Shown here in pieces: positions 1 through 11,400 of a stretch of DNA of 64,000 nucleotides. The stretch lies in contig JAQFVV010000013.1 of the NCBI GenBank assembly GCA_028023455.1, positions 10,268,579-10,332,578 on the forward strand, read 5' to 3'. The notes under the pieces are model-generated. The model was not told where the DNA came from, searched no databases, and was given only the letters and a program-made list of their open reading frames with translations. Origin of the DNA: Epiperipatus broadwayi (lineage: Eukaryota > Onychophora > Udeonychophora > Euonychophora > Peripatidae). Both the position numbers and the translations under genes were made by a program. Every line of letters begins with the position of its first letter. The stretch's first letter is position 1.

Positions 1-1753
1 CATAAAACGCATATTAAGTAATGATATTGCAAATATATTTTCCAATTTAAAATAATAAAATGAAATGGTTTGACAGAGGTAAGCTTTATTGTATGTAAGT
101 TTATGAAAATTATTATAATCATTTATATTAATTTGAAATAGTCATACAACTTTTTTTATCAGGATTATAAGTAAAACAATTTAACAAAACAATGTATGTT
201 ATGGATAATAACAAACCCATGATGGGTAATTGAAGTACATGATCAATATAATATGTGCTATTTGTTTTACAACTATTATAAATTATTGTCTTTCAGGTAT
301 GTATCAATTTGAATAGTGATAATAGATTTTATTCACAAATCATATAAATAATTTTCAATATATTTTTGTTTATCTTGACAAAAGATATAATAGTCAAATT
401 CCAGATCAAGAAAATATTTGAATAAAAAAATGTATAGATAAAAAGAAAGCTGAAGATGTTGCTCACACCAGGTATTTATTTATTTATTTTGTTACTGTTT
501 ATTTTACTTTAAATTATTTGTTGTTAATTAATAAATAATTTTGTATTATATTTTATATGTTAAAATAAATGGAGCAAGTCCCACTTTAAAAAATATTTTT
601 ATGAAATGGGAGTTGTGAACTAGTCACTTTTAAAAACATGCAGTTTGTTTATTCATTTTACATAATAGAAAACATGAATTATAAAGTATCTAAGCCAAAA
701 ATTAGAAACTTATTTATCCAAACTTACAACTATTTCTAATTTATGAGCACTATACAAATAATGATATTTACCTAATACCTATCCGTGTTAAATTTTCTTA
801 TTCTCATTAGACTAACTCTTTTTAGCAAATACAGTGAAAATACATATTATGTGATAAATATTGGTTATAATGTAATTATGAAAAGAACACTTGATAAATT
901 ATATTATAATTCCATCAAAGTAATTAGTACACATAGATATTTATCAAAACCCAACTAAAATGAATAGAATAAGAATTACCATGTAAAGAACGAAAATAAT
1001 AAACTTTATTACAAAATATACATAAATAAAATATATAAAAGGCCGATATGAATGTAAATAAAATATACAAAATTAATTAATGATTAACAAACAAAAAACA
1101 ACAACAATCAAACACATAAATAAATATTTGATGTACATTTGATCTATCTTAATTTTCTTTTAATCAAAATAATTTCTTAATCTGGGGCATTATTACAGTA
1201 TTTTTTGCCAAAAATATATAAATAAAGTATAATGAAAATTATTGATAAGTTGGGAATAAAATCTATACATCACTACTCGAATTCATACACTTCTGCAAAA
1301 TAATTGATAATAAATGTAGAATTATGGAACCCATTAAATTATATTGAGCATACATTTCAATTACTGTCATGTGTGTTTGTTTGTTATCTCTAACATGTGT
1401 TGTTTATTTAAATGTTTCACTTAAGGTTAAGCTAAAATTTTAAGTGACTATTTTAAATGAAGGTGAATGATTATAATAATTCATATTAACTTGCAATGGA
1501 TAAAGCTATTTCCCAAATATTCCATAAAACATTTGCCCCTATTATAACATTTTATTTTATTATTTTAAAGCAGATAAGATCTTTGACTATCATGAACATA
1601 TATATTTCATTTCAAAATTCTTATAATATATATATTCTTTTAATCTTCTTTTATATAAAATAAATATGACTATATTTATCCACAACATCATATTAATACC
1701 TGCATTAACATACAAATTAAACATCCATTTCTTTAAAGTCATACAATAAATCG
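1..1753. other. AT-rich DNA without recognisable gene
   Basis: No open frame of coding character and no recognisable repeat was found on either strand. The stretch is strongly AT-rich with short A and T runs throughout. It may be intron or intergenic DNA. Confidence 0.6.
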
Positions 1754-1766
1754 AACAACTATCGCT

Positions 1767-1866
1767 TTTTTTTTCATGTGTCAAAGCATCGGCCCGGAAG
1801 CGAACCCACAAACCCGGGACAACTGCTTGTAAGGCAGCTGTGCTAACCACACGACTACCAATGCTT
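1767..1866 (-). mobile_element. tRNA-derived SINE with intact target-site duplication
   Basis: On the minus strand, positions 1864-1786 fold as a tRNA-like head. The 7-bp acceptor stem has GCATTGG pairing with CCGATGC. There is an A-box-like TAGTCGTGTGG, an anticodon stem-loop with TAC in the loop (1829-1831) and a B-box-like GGTTCGCTTCC. The T-arm carries extra bases between its strands, so a working tRNA is unlikely. A short body and a run of nine A residues (1766-1774, read on minus) follow. The element is bracketed by 13-bp direct repeats (1754-1766 and 1867-1879, starting AACAACTATC) that differ at one base, as expected for LINE-mediated retroposition. The near-perfect TSD points to a fairly recent insertion. 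Pol III promoter elements are internal. Confidence 0.85.
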
Positions 1867-1879
1867 AACAACTATCTCT

Positions 1880-2890
1880 TTGTTTAAATTAGATATGAAA
1901 TTCCAGGTTTTGATCTACTAACATAAAAATTTAATATCACTATAAATATATATTTTACAAATTGAACAAGAGAATAAATAAACCATAAGACAATAGCAAG
2001 TAAATATTTCTTTACCAAAAGATAAAATATCTGCCCAGTTTCAGGAAATAACGTTTATTTTACTCAAGGAATAATATTATAAGATCTTATTTTGATATAT
2101 GTATATTTTAAAAATTAATATTTATAGATGTGTATTTTTCTTACATTTATTTATATTTTAAGAAACACAAATAATATACAAGTATAAGGGCAACAAATGG
2201 GTATGCTTATATTTAAATATTTTTATTAAAAATTACATATATCAGTAAATGTAAATACTATCAATTAAAACATTTTTAAAATAAACTATTTTTTTTAAAT
2301 ATTATTCTTAAAATTGAACTATTTAAAAAGCTTTTTTGATTTAATAATCAGTATATAAATATAAAATACTGTCTTAGAAATATAGTAAATTTAATCTTCA
2401 TATTTACAATAGTTTAAAATAGACAAAGGAAACAATAATAATATTGTGTTATCATATTATTCTTTTTATGAAGTGCATTATTAAGAATCGTTTAATTCAT
2501 TTTCCTAAAATCTGATGTTTTTTTTTTTTTACCTTTGGATCATTTGGAATTCGACAGCAATACTTGGAATGAGATTGTATACTGATTGAAGTAGTTATTA
2601 CTAGGAATGTTGTCTTCAAATATTTTAAACATTATATCCGTAATAGAATAATTAGAAAATTAATCATAAAAAAGAGAGGTATAAATTTCACATAAGTTAA
2701 TTCCTCCAGTTCCTACAAATTCTGGCTGATGAGAGAGAAGAAATTTCTCCTCTTTCTTCCTTGCTCTTTAGAAATCCATTTTGTTCATAAATTTTCAATT
2801 ACAAAGAAAAATATAAATATATTTGTGTATTTCTAGATTAATCTTTTTTTTAAATGAACTATTTGACAAAACTGATTATTATTTAGAGGG
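1880..2890. other. AT-rich DNA without recognisable gene
   Basis: I see no coding or RNA gene. There are only short A/T-rich runs, including a T run near 2518-2530. Confidence 0.55.
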
Positions 2891-2894
2891 GATT

Positions 2895-2959
2895 TGAAAC
2901 CAGCTATCCAAACTCTATTTTGTCATTCACTTTATCTTATACAACCAATACACATGACA

Positions 2960-3020
<61 letters not shown>

Positions 3021-3090
3021 AAAATAAATGATCTTCAATATACATATTTGGTGCTGAATCAGCACTCATCAGTTGGAAACTAATTATTCT
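2895..3090 (+). repeat. Copy of dispersed repeat family D with (TA)n core
   Basis: The flanks of the TA microsatellite match, in order, the repeat near 50521-50660. Both have an AGCTATCCAA / AGCGATCCAA segment, then CTTATA(T/C)AAC, then a segment ending TGCTGAA(T/C)CAGCACT. In this copy the middle has been replaced or expanded by (TA)n. The GTGCTGAATCAGCAC piece near 3051 is itself nearly palindromic. Class unknown; probably a non-autonomous foldback-type element. Confidence 0.5.
2962..3019. repeat. (TA)n microsatellite
   Basis: About 29 perfect TA units inside a family D repeat. Confidence 0.97.
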
Positions 3091-3309
3091 AAATAAAAAT
3101 AAATCAACTAATAAAGTTTATACATTATTTTCTTAAATTAATAATTAAGTTAAAATGATTTTTTAAAAATTATTAAGATTTAGTATTAGTACTACTATTA
3201 TTTTTTCATAAGATAAATAAATATGCTGATTGGTATGTAAGTTTATATTTATTAAAAAACTCAAATGCACCACACTCTTCTCATGACCAGATTTCTTATC
3301 CTTAGTTAA

Positions 3310-5590
3310 GCCATAAATTGTATTTCAATGTTATTCACATCTATAACAAATTTTGGGATTTAATTATTTTAAAGAAAAACCACATCTGTACATTAGGGTA
3401 CATTAGATGGGCTCTGAAGTATCCTTCCACAGTCAGAGTTCCACAAGCACTTGAAACCAATGGTGTTACCAAAGCCAGATATAATATGATAGAGCCAATG
3501 TACAGAATATTTCAAACAAAATCTGCAGTCACATTGTGCCTTTGCACCACCTGAAGATCTTTTTGGCCAACCAGAGTTAGATAAACTTTTCCATGCTACT
3601 AATTTCTTGCTGAAGCTAACCACAATTCCAAACTCTTGTCATTCAGAGCCATGGGGAATCCCTAAATTTGTATTTTCACATCTCAGTCACCACATATCTA
3701 TGGGATTTAGCAAATTACCTATCACAAAGTCTGTTTAATATAAAAGATCTATGTCCAATCTCCTTAGTTCCATTCAACAAAAAGCAAGCTTCAATATCCA
3801 ATCTACGTAATCTGAGACCAATCTCCATGAGCCCCCCTGGTATTAAAATCCTGGAAAAGGTTCTAAAAGATAAAATCGAACCTTATCTCTTCTCTCTATT
3901 ATCATCAATGCAACATGCAAAAAAATCTCCTCAACAGGCCAAGCTGCTCTCATTTTCAAACTATTGTAAGTTCAGTTAGCGAGCAGAAAAAATATGCTCC
4001 AATGGGTGTTTAAATTGACATTGAAGCTGCTTTTGACCCAGTCTCTATTGAAATTTTAATTCAGACACTTGCAGACACCAAAATATCCCTCTCTCTCTCT
4101 CTTATACATACTAACCAATCTACTCCTTAGTCAAAAAATCCATATTACAATTAATGGTAGAACATCACCTTCCTTCTCTCCTCAGCAATTCATACCTCAA
4201 GGATCTCCACTCAGTTCTTTATTATTTATGTTCTACATTAATCCTCTCATAAACAAAATACAACAAAAACTACAAGGAATTCAAATTCCACATACTGGAC
4301 TATATATATTGTGTATTGGTTACATGTATGATCTTACTGTTTTTCTTACATCCAAAAAACAACTACCTACTTTGGAAAAAATAATGAATACACCCTCAAA
4401 TATAAATTCAAGATCAATATTAACAAAACATCAGCTTGGTTTCTCTACACTGGCAAGATAAATACACAAGTTTATCATGGGAAACCAACTAATTTCCTTG
4501 GTTTCCTTTCTACCTAGGGCCCTCTGCAATGAGACAAAAGATCCAGAAAAAACTGAAAGATGATGCTGAATGCACAACCATTTCTCTCTCCAAAACCTAT
4601 CTCTCACTATATGCAAAAGTATCCCTTTTCAATCCATTTTTAACTACAAAAATAACATATTACTCACCAATCATAAATTTCACTAAATCTTTCACTTCGT
4701 CCATTTACTCACTCTGTAGCAAGCTATTATGGCACAGAAAAATAGTCTCCAACTCTAAAATGACTTAGTCTTCCACCAACCAGAAATGGATTAGGTCTTC
4801 ACTCCATTTCAAATTTTTTACAAACAAAAAAGTACTAATCTCCTGGCTGCACTGATAAGAATTTTTCCAGCTCTTGAATGCATCCTTCAAATAACACCCA
4901 CAGACCGACCACCATCTTCATATGGATATTTGTCTTTGCTCGGGAACCAACTTCAAAGCATTTATGATCAGATGTTTTTTTGGGTGTTGGTAGATACCCT
5001 TATTGGACTATTTATAATATGCTGTACCCAGACATAATTACTGATCCTCACTCACTTATGCTAAATATGAACAACAGTCGTTTGATACAGCAATTCAAAA
5101 AATGGTCAATGGAACCCAAATTTTTTGACTTTCTTTTAAAGGTAAAATCTTCATGCTCTACCTACCTCCTATTTCCTTAAATACCTCAGGTTTTACAACA
5201 AAATTGATGCTTTTTGTTCCTTGTGCCACAGCGAAGAAGAAACACAACAGCACCTATTTCACACCCATTCTGACAAATACTCAAGAAATTATGATTAACA
5301 CATATAAACAAAATAACATCACACTTGTTAACCTAATAGAGACACTTAGTAACAGCTCGAGCAGCAACTTTTTGTTTATATGTTTTTTGGTGCACCAGAT
5401 GTACTTTCTGCCTTGGAAACAATACCACAAGGCACTCAGCCACATTCTCTAATAAGCTCAAACAACTGAAGGCCAGAGATGGGAAAATTGTAGACCCAGA
5501 TATATTTGCTGCTACATGGTCACTATTAAAAACCTGAAACAAACAATAACCTCAAAAAAAAATACTAATAAAGACTTTTGCTTTAACAAG
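3310..5590 (+). pseudogene. LINE-A copy 1: decayed ORF2 (linker, reverse transcriptase, C-terminal zinc-binding region)
   Basis: This is a non-LTR retrotransposon ORF2 relic, 5'-truncated and broken into at least five frames. A pre-RT linker is readable at about 3318-3730. The RT finger region follows, with an LRPISMSPPGIKILEK block near 3802-3855. An acidic motif-A-like stretch (DIEAAFDPVSIE) lies near 4017-4052, and QGSPLSSLLF near 4195-4230. At the usual YADD box near 4320 the copy reads YMYD, so it has lost catalytic residues. Thumb and connection sequence runs from 4529 to 4760. The C-terminal part from 4980 carries a motif ending in a cysteine/histidine cluster near 5205-5260. In life the protein would nick target DNA and copy its own mRNA. 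Homologous pieces occur at 6835-8162 (minus), 8165-11258, 35455-36350 and 41570-42340 (minus). The clade is not resolved. Confidence 0.8.
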
Positions 5591-5615
5591 AACAATTATT
5601 AATTTTTTTGTTGTT

Positions 5616-5958
5616 GTTTACATATCCCTTTTTCAACATTTTTTTTAAACACCACATCTGTGTATTGAATAGTCCAAAGGATATATTTTAATTCAATCAA
5701 AAAGTATTTAAATTGATGAACTAAATCCCCAGACAATGAAAATACAACATAGGCAAATACATAGTTTACAAGTTTACATTTTTTTTTTGTTTACATATCT
5801 CTTTTTCAACAATTTTTTAAACACAACATCTATGTATTGAATAGTTCAAAGGATATATTTTAATTCAATCAAAAAGTATTTTAAACAGATGAAGTAAACC
5901 CTCAGACAATGCAATGAAAATTCAACATAGGTAAATACACAGTTTACAAGTTTATATT
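5616..5958 (+). repeat. Two-copy direct tandem repeat, period about 173 bp
   Basis: The block starting GTTTACATATC at 5616 recurs at 5789. Both copies contain TGTATTGAATAGT, GGATATATTTTAATTC and AGTTTACAAGTTTA in the same order, with scattered substitutions. The repeat directly follows the LINE-A copy 1 coding relic, so it may be a duplicated 3' UTR segment. Confidence 0.85.
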
Positions 5959-6563
5959 TATCAGGTACCTGCCTAACAATTTATTTAAACTGTAAAAATA
6001 ATATCTATCTGTTTGTTCCAAAGCTATATAGTTTTAAACCATGTATTTTCAACAATGTAATTTTTGATAAATAATAAAATTTTGATTTGGAGCACATGGA
6101 TAAATAAAAAGAAAGAAATCATTACAAAAAATAATAATTGTATAATTGCTAATGTAAATATTTCTACACTGTAAAATTTTTCTATTTAATCTTATCTAAT
6201 TTAATTGTACTGTAATCATCTATGTTAAAATGTACCCAGAAACTAATAATTTGTAAGGCTATTTGAACAATGCTGTAAGTTTTTTCCAATTGTTAACACA
6301 TTTATTAGACCAGTCATACCGTTGTAACACTGGCAAAACTATTGCAAATTCATGTAATCTAATTTTTGTACAATAAAGTATATTATTGAAACACATATTT
6401 TGTTTCTTCTTCATCTTCTTCTTATTATTAGTTTAATTTTCAAAGGAACTTTATATGAAATATTTATAAAGATAAAAGATTAGCATTATAATGATAAGGG
6501 TAAAAAAAGAAAAATAGTAAGCACGATAAAAAAATACATAATATAGAACAAAAATTGAACATT

Positions 6564-6566
<3 letters not shown>
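5959..6566 (+). other. Non-coding stretch, possible retroelement 3' UTR
   Basis: No gene. A polyadenylation-signal-like AATAAAG lies near 6372, followed by a TTCTTCTTATTATTA-type simple sequence. This resembles the 3' ends of the other LINE copies in the window, but I cannot assign it to one family. Confidence 0.35.
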
Positions 6567-6596
<30 letters not shown>

Positions 6597-6616
6597 AATA
6601 TATATATATATATATA
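6567..6616. repeat. (TA)n microsatellite, interrupted
   Basis: TA units broken once by TGTAAA. Confidence 0.95.
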
Positions 6617-6762
6617 CACAATAAAAATATGAGAAATAGTAAATAAATTTTGAATATATTATGAGACTATATCATTTCTGTATTATTATTTTTGATTTTG
6701 GAAATTATTATAAAATATGGGCTAGAGATATTATTGAAAGAAGCATTAGAAAATAGATATAA

Positions 6763-6832
6763 GATGATGATGATGATGATGATGATTATTATTATTATTA
6801 TTATTATTATTAATTAATTAATTAATTAATTA
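6763..6832. repeat. Compound (GAT)n(TTA)n(TTAA)n microsatellite, probable LINE-A 3' tail
   Basis: The simple sequence abuts the 3' end of the minus-strand LINE-A copy at 6835. Read on minus it follows an AATAAAG signal (about 6853-6859) by some 20 bases, as a retroposon tail would. Confidence 0.8.
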
Positions 6833-6834
6833 AG

Positions 6835-8162
6835 TTTCAATAAATTAAACTTTATTAATCAAATAAAGGTTACATTGGCAAATTACATAAATAGAAATAC
6901 AGGTAACTTCTCAGATTAATACCAGTAAGGTATAGATAATAAAGAAAAATATAAAAAAAAACTGGTCTTAACAGAGCAAGAGTCACTTGGAAGCTGGAGG
7001 TTATGGTCTGGATCAGGTTTTTAATAATGATCATGTAGCAGCAAAATGATTTTGCCATATTTGGTCTTCACCTGGTGAAGTTTGTTAGAAAAGTTGCTGG
7101 GTGCCTTCTGATATTGTTACCAAGACAGAAGGTGCATCTAATGCACCAAAACATATACAAACAAAAGGTTGTTGCATAGACTACTAGGTTGTGCCTTTAT
7201 TGAGTGTCTGTATTATGTTATCAAGAGTGATGTTGTTTGCCTGTGTGTGGTGATTATAATCTCTTGAGTACATACCAAAGCTGGGCAGGTGTGGAATGTG
7301 CTGTTGTATTTCTATCTTCTTGTGTATTTCCTTGTGATCAAAGAACAAGAATGATAAATATGAATGTATCATCTTCAGTATTGTAGGAAATGAGAGATGG
7401 GTAGGGCATGAAGATTCAGTCTTAAGTGAAGGTCAAAATTAGGGTTCCAATGACCATGTTCTTTGAACACTGCATTGACTGGCTGTTGTTCAGTTTTATG
7501 TATGGAGGATATTGATTAATATATAGGTTTGGCTACAACATATTCTAAATGCTCCAATAGGTGTATTGTATTTTCCATTACCTAAGAAATCACCTGATTG
7601 TAAATGCTTTGAAATTGGTTTATGAGCAAACACAAATTTCCATGTTAAGGGAATGGCCTGTTTGTGGGTGTTACTCAGAGGATGCATTTGAGAACTGGAA
7701 CCACTTCTAATCATGGTTGTCAGAAGGTTAATACTTTTTGTGGGTAAAAAATTTGTATGAAGTGAAGACCTGGTCCATTGTCAGTGGGAGTCAGACATTT
7801 TATGGAGATGGAAAATATTTTTCTGTGCCATAAGAATTCAGTGCAGAGTGAGGAGATGGAAAAAAGGTTTGATAAAGCTTATGATTGATGAATAGTAAGT
7901 TATCTTTGTTATTACTGGCTGATTGAAAAGACAAACCTTTGTTTATAAGAAGAGATGAGTTTTAGATTTTTGTTTCATTCTAGAAACCCCTAGATAGAAA
8001 GGAAATCTGAGGAAATTAATTGGTTTGCCATAAAAAATTTGTGCATATGTTTGCCATTGTAGAGAAACCATGCTGAAGTTCTATCAATATTGACCTTGAG
8101 TTTATATATTGTATAATGTAGGTGATTTCAGAAAAAAATTGCTAACCTTGCAGACATCTGTC
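6835..8162 (-). pseudogene. LINE-A copy 2: ORF2 C-terminal half and 3' end
   Basis: Read on minus from 8162 downward, translated fragments match copy 1 in order. There is a segment ending in a FSTMA-type block near 8060. A KPINF box near 8010-8025 matches KPTNF in copy 1. A TKITYYS block near 7895 matches the same seven residues in copy 1. A YWSI-containing block lies near 7550. The last coding part near 7060-7160 matches 5360-5450 of copy 1 at nucleotide level. The RT active site is not included. There are many stops and frameshifts. The 3' end carries a polyadenylation-like signal and a microsatellite tail. Its 5' end lies directly against copy 3 in the opposite orientation. Confidence 0.78.
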
Positions 8163-8954
8163 ATCCAGGTATTCATAAGAATCCAAAATTTGTCTTTGAA
8201 CACCTTAGGTTTTTTACTACCACCTACTTAAGAGACCGAGTTAATTTATTATCCAGACAAATCTATAATATACTTGGACTATATCTGATAATGTTTGTAT
8301 CTTATCTTAAAAACTCGAGGACATCCCTACAGTTAAAATTTTTATGTCCGATATCCATAGGTCCTTTAGGGATTAAGATACTTGAATCAGTAATCAAGAA
8401 CAAGCTTGAACTCTTTGTTTTACTATCTATAGCTAAAATGCATTTCGTAAAAAAGGGAGCATCTATTGGATCAGCAGAAATTATTTTTTTAGTCTGCTGT
8501 TAAAACAGAAAAGCAAAAAATATATAGCGCAATTGCCATTCAATCAGATATCAAAAAGCATTTGATATAATATCAATAGAACAACTTATTAACTAATTAG
8601 TAAATTTGATTGACCAATCTAATAATTAAGAGAAATACATGTGGCAATGAATATTTAAGAATCTCCAGGATTCAAACCATTGTTCTATACCCCAAGATTC
8701 CCCTCTTATTACCTTACTCTTCATAACATACATAAATTTCTTTCTGAAAGTGTTTGATGACTTGATACCAGAAATTTTTATACTTGAATTTAAAATTTAG
8801 CATTTTTATATAACCTATATGCATGCTATTACCATTTTTTTATCATCTAAAAACATTTCCTCAAGTTACTATAAAATTTGGACAATTATTTACAGGAATA
8901 CAAATTAGAATTCAATTTGGCTGGAAAATATACATAGGTAAGCTTTTGCAATCT

Positions 8955-9885
8955 AAATTCAAAGAAAATCCTTATTCTTTAGTTTCTTGTTTAACTTTAA
9001 TAAGTACTGAAATAAAAAGAAAGATACAATTTAACTGTTTCACAAAAGCAAGCTGTGATAGCAGTATCACATTTGACATTTTAGATGCTGCAGCAATTTT
9101 TTGTAAGAAGATTCCATTTTTAATGTACTAATGTTAAAAAAATTTTAGAAAGATGTCAGCATTAGTATATAGACCTTTATGAACCTTTGTCTGTGATTGA
9201 CAGCATATTCTATTGTTCTGACAAAACTATAAAGGAGGTGGTGATTTATGATTGTCTGATGGTTTAGATTCATTTCCCTGTGGCTAAATGCCACAAAGAA
9301 CATAGTTTTCAGTAATTGTTAATGAATGATTATGATGTAATATTGTTATAAAATACTTATTATTACATCACAAACTATGTCACTGGGGAGGGTTTGCCTT
9401 TGAAAATATTTTATTTTTAAGACAGCTCTTAGAAAGTATACCAAGCACATTGTGAAAAACAGAAATTATCACAGAAATAGCCATTAGAAGCCAAAAAGAA
9501 AATCATTTTTTTTAAAACTTGCAAGTCAAATATTTTAATATTTAATAATTTATTAACTTTTAGAATTTTTTTGTTTCTTTGATAAATAGCTAAATCTAAA
9601 TATATTATTTTTTAATAACATAAAATTCTAATATCTAATATTTCATTCTTTTAACTTTTTTGAATTGGTATCATGATGCCAATAATGATCTTTTCTTTTG
9701 TTATTGGTAAGACTTTCAGTTAGATATTTTATTTTCACAATTTTAAAATATTAATTTTTCATATTTAGAATTTTAATTACTAGAAGGCTTAAATATATTT
9801 ATAATATAGTCTATAAATGAATGTTGTAACATACATAAAAAAAAGATTTAATTGCACAAAAAAAAAATTAAACATGGCATCATAG
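8955..9885. other. Unassigned DNA interrupting LINE-A copy 3
   Basis: Other copies need about 550 bp between the RT catalytic region and the connection region, whereas this copy has about 1.37 kb. The surplus is AT-rich, with no coding homology that I recognise and no clear terminal repeats. Confidence 0.45.
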
Positions 9886-11039
9886 TAAAAATATTCATCG
9901 CTAGAGTCTATTCAAAAATTTGATCGACACTGAAAGAATTAAAGAAAAAATTATTAACTCTGACACAATCATATCTTTCCATTTATTCTAAAGTCACACT
10001 ATTTAATATGCTCATCATGACAAGAATCACTTATTGTACTCCTATAATCATTTACACAATGGGGTAGATGCATTGTATCCATCTTGACTATATTCAAAAG
10101 ACATTTAATCTGATTACCTCACTAGCTAATCTCTTTGTAGACATTGTCACTACACTAAAAAATTGACAAACAGATAGGCTACCTCATGATACTGGTTATT
10201 GGGCTATCTAATAAAACCTATATTGAACATACACGATCTATCATTTTGCCCACCAGCAAATAAATTTAAATATTGGCAAACATATTAATTAATGAATCAA
10301 GCAACACTAAATAGCCTAGACAAGCCCATATTGGGCTTAAATAATGAACAACTTGATAAAAGATTTAGATTCTGGAAGCTTGAACCCAAAAACTTTGACT
10401 TTCTAATCAAGCTTAATTTGGGATCACTTCCAACATTGTCTTTTTTTTGTAAAGGAGAAGAAATTGTGTGATGCCTTTTCCACCTCTATCAAAGAGATTT
10501 TGAAAATCAAGAGCATATTTTTTATGATTGCATATGTTTTAATAATATAAGTACTATCCTTCCCAATCTTTTTTTAACAATTCTTCAATTACTGTTTTTT
10601 AAAAACTACACAGTAGGTATTTTTGCAAGAATTAGATAGTACATTAATCTTGTATGCACTATTGTACTAGATACATTTTTGAATGTAATTATAATCTTAA
10701 AAGGCATCCTAGTATCTTTTGGATTAAGCTGGAAGGTATTAGGGAAGAGATAGAAAACTTGCTCCACAAAACAACTTTCATGATACCTGGTTCTTAATGC
10801 ACCAGCAACTGAGACAGTGACAAAGATATATATTTTATTCTACAAGATCAATTAAATTTAATTATCTGATAAATCAATTGACTTTATAAATAACTGTAGC
10901 TATAGTTTTTTATTCTTAATGTTCCCCCTTCTGTACAGCAATAGTAATTGGAATTTTATTTTATTGATAATTTTTTTTTATTAGAAAAAAAAAAACAAGA
11001 TTAAAGATACTACAGAATTATGAAACACATTTATGTAAC

Positions 11040-11235
11040 TGGCATTAATTTATTGATGTAACCATTTGTATTTAATCAAATGTATCTGTGTGTAACAATT
11101 TGTATATTACCAATTGTGTTTAATCAAATTTATCTGGATGTATCAATTTGTATGTAATCAAATGTATTTGTTTGTAACTATTTTATATAGCTAATTATAT
11201 GTAACCTCACTAATGTAAACTTATGATGTAACCTT
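11040..11235 (+). repeat. Degenerate short repeats in LINE-A copy 3 3' UTR
   Basis: About four diverged units of 35-45 bp combine TGTAAC/TGTATC, AATTTGTAT and ATCAAATGTAT. They precede the AATAAA signal and tail, so they fit a tandemly repeated 3' UTR. Confidence 0.6.
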
Positions 11236-11255
11236 TTGATTGCTTAATAAATTCC

Positions 11256-11256
<1 letters not shown>

Positions 11257-11290
<34 letters not shown>

Positions 11291-11400
11291 CTCCTACTAC
11301 TCCTACTTTTATTCCTACTCCTACTCCTACTACTACTATTACTGCTGCTGCTGCTACTACTACTACTACTACTACTGATAATAATAATAATAATAATAAT
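11257..11400. repeat. Compound trinucleotide microsatellite (AGT/ACT/CTG/AAT)
   Basis: Runs of AGT, then CCTACT-like units, CTG, ACT and AAT make a self-complementary stretch (AGT against ACT). It abuts the 3' end of LINE-A copy 3 and probably derives from its tail. The poly-Leu/Val and poly-Ser/Thr reading frames here are not genes. Confidence 0.9.

Larger units (their letters stand above)
8165..11256 (+). pseudogene. LINE-A copy 3: decayed ORF2 with RT and C-terminal domain
   Basis: The copy starts in the pre-RT linker (8165-8290) and runs into the RT finger block with CPISIGPLGIKILE near 8341-8385. A motif-A-like AFD segment is near 8560 and the post-palm region near 8830-8950. From about 9890 the connection region resumes and matches copies 1 and 2 (LFNM...TRITYC, 10000-10040). 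The C-terminal EPKNFDFLIKLN block is near 10380-10430 and the Cys/His cluster near 10475-10530. An AATAAA signal precedes a trinucleotide tail at 11257. Frames are heavily disrupted. The stretch 8950-9880 does not match the other copies and is probably a later insertion or very diverged sequence. Confidence 0.75.

Noticed and set aside
1786-1864. Functional tRNA-Val (TAC) gene on the minus strand
   Set aside because: The T-arm is enlarged, and an A tail with flanking direct repeats shows a retroposed SINE.
6835-11256. Single LINE with twin-priming inversion
   Set aside because: Both orientations contain the same 3' half and each has its own tail, so two copies are needed.
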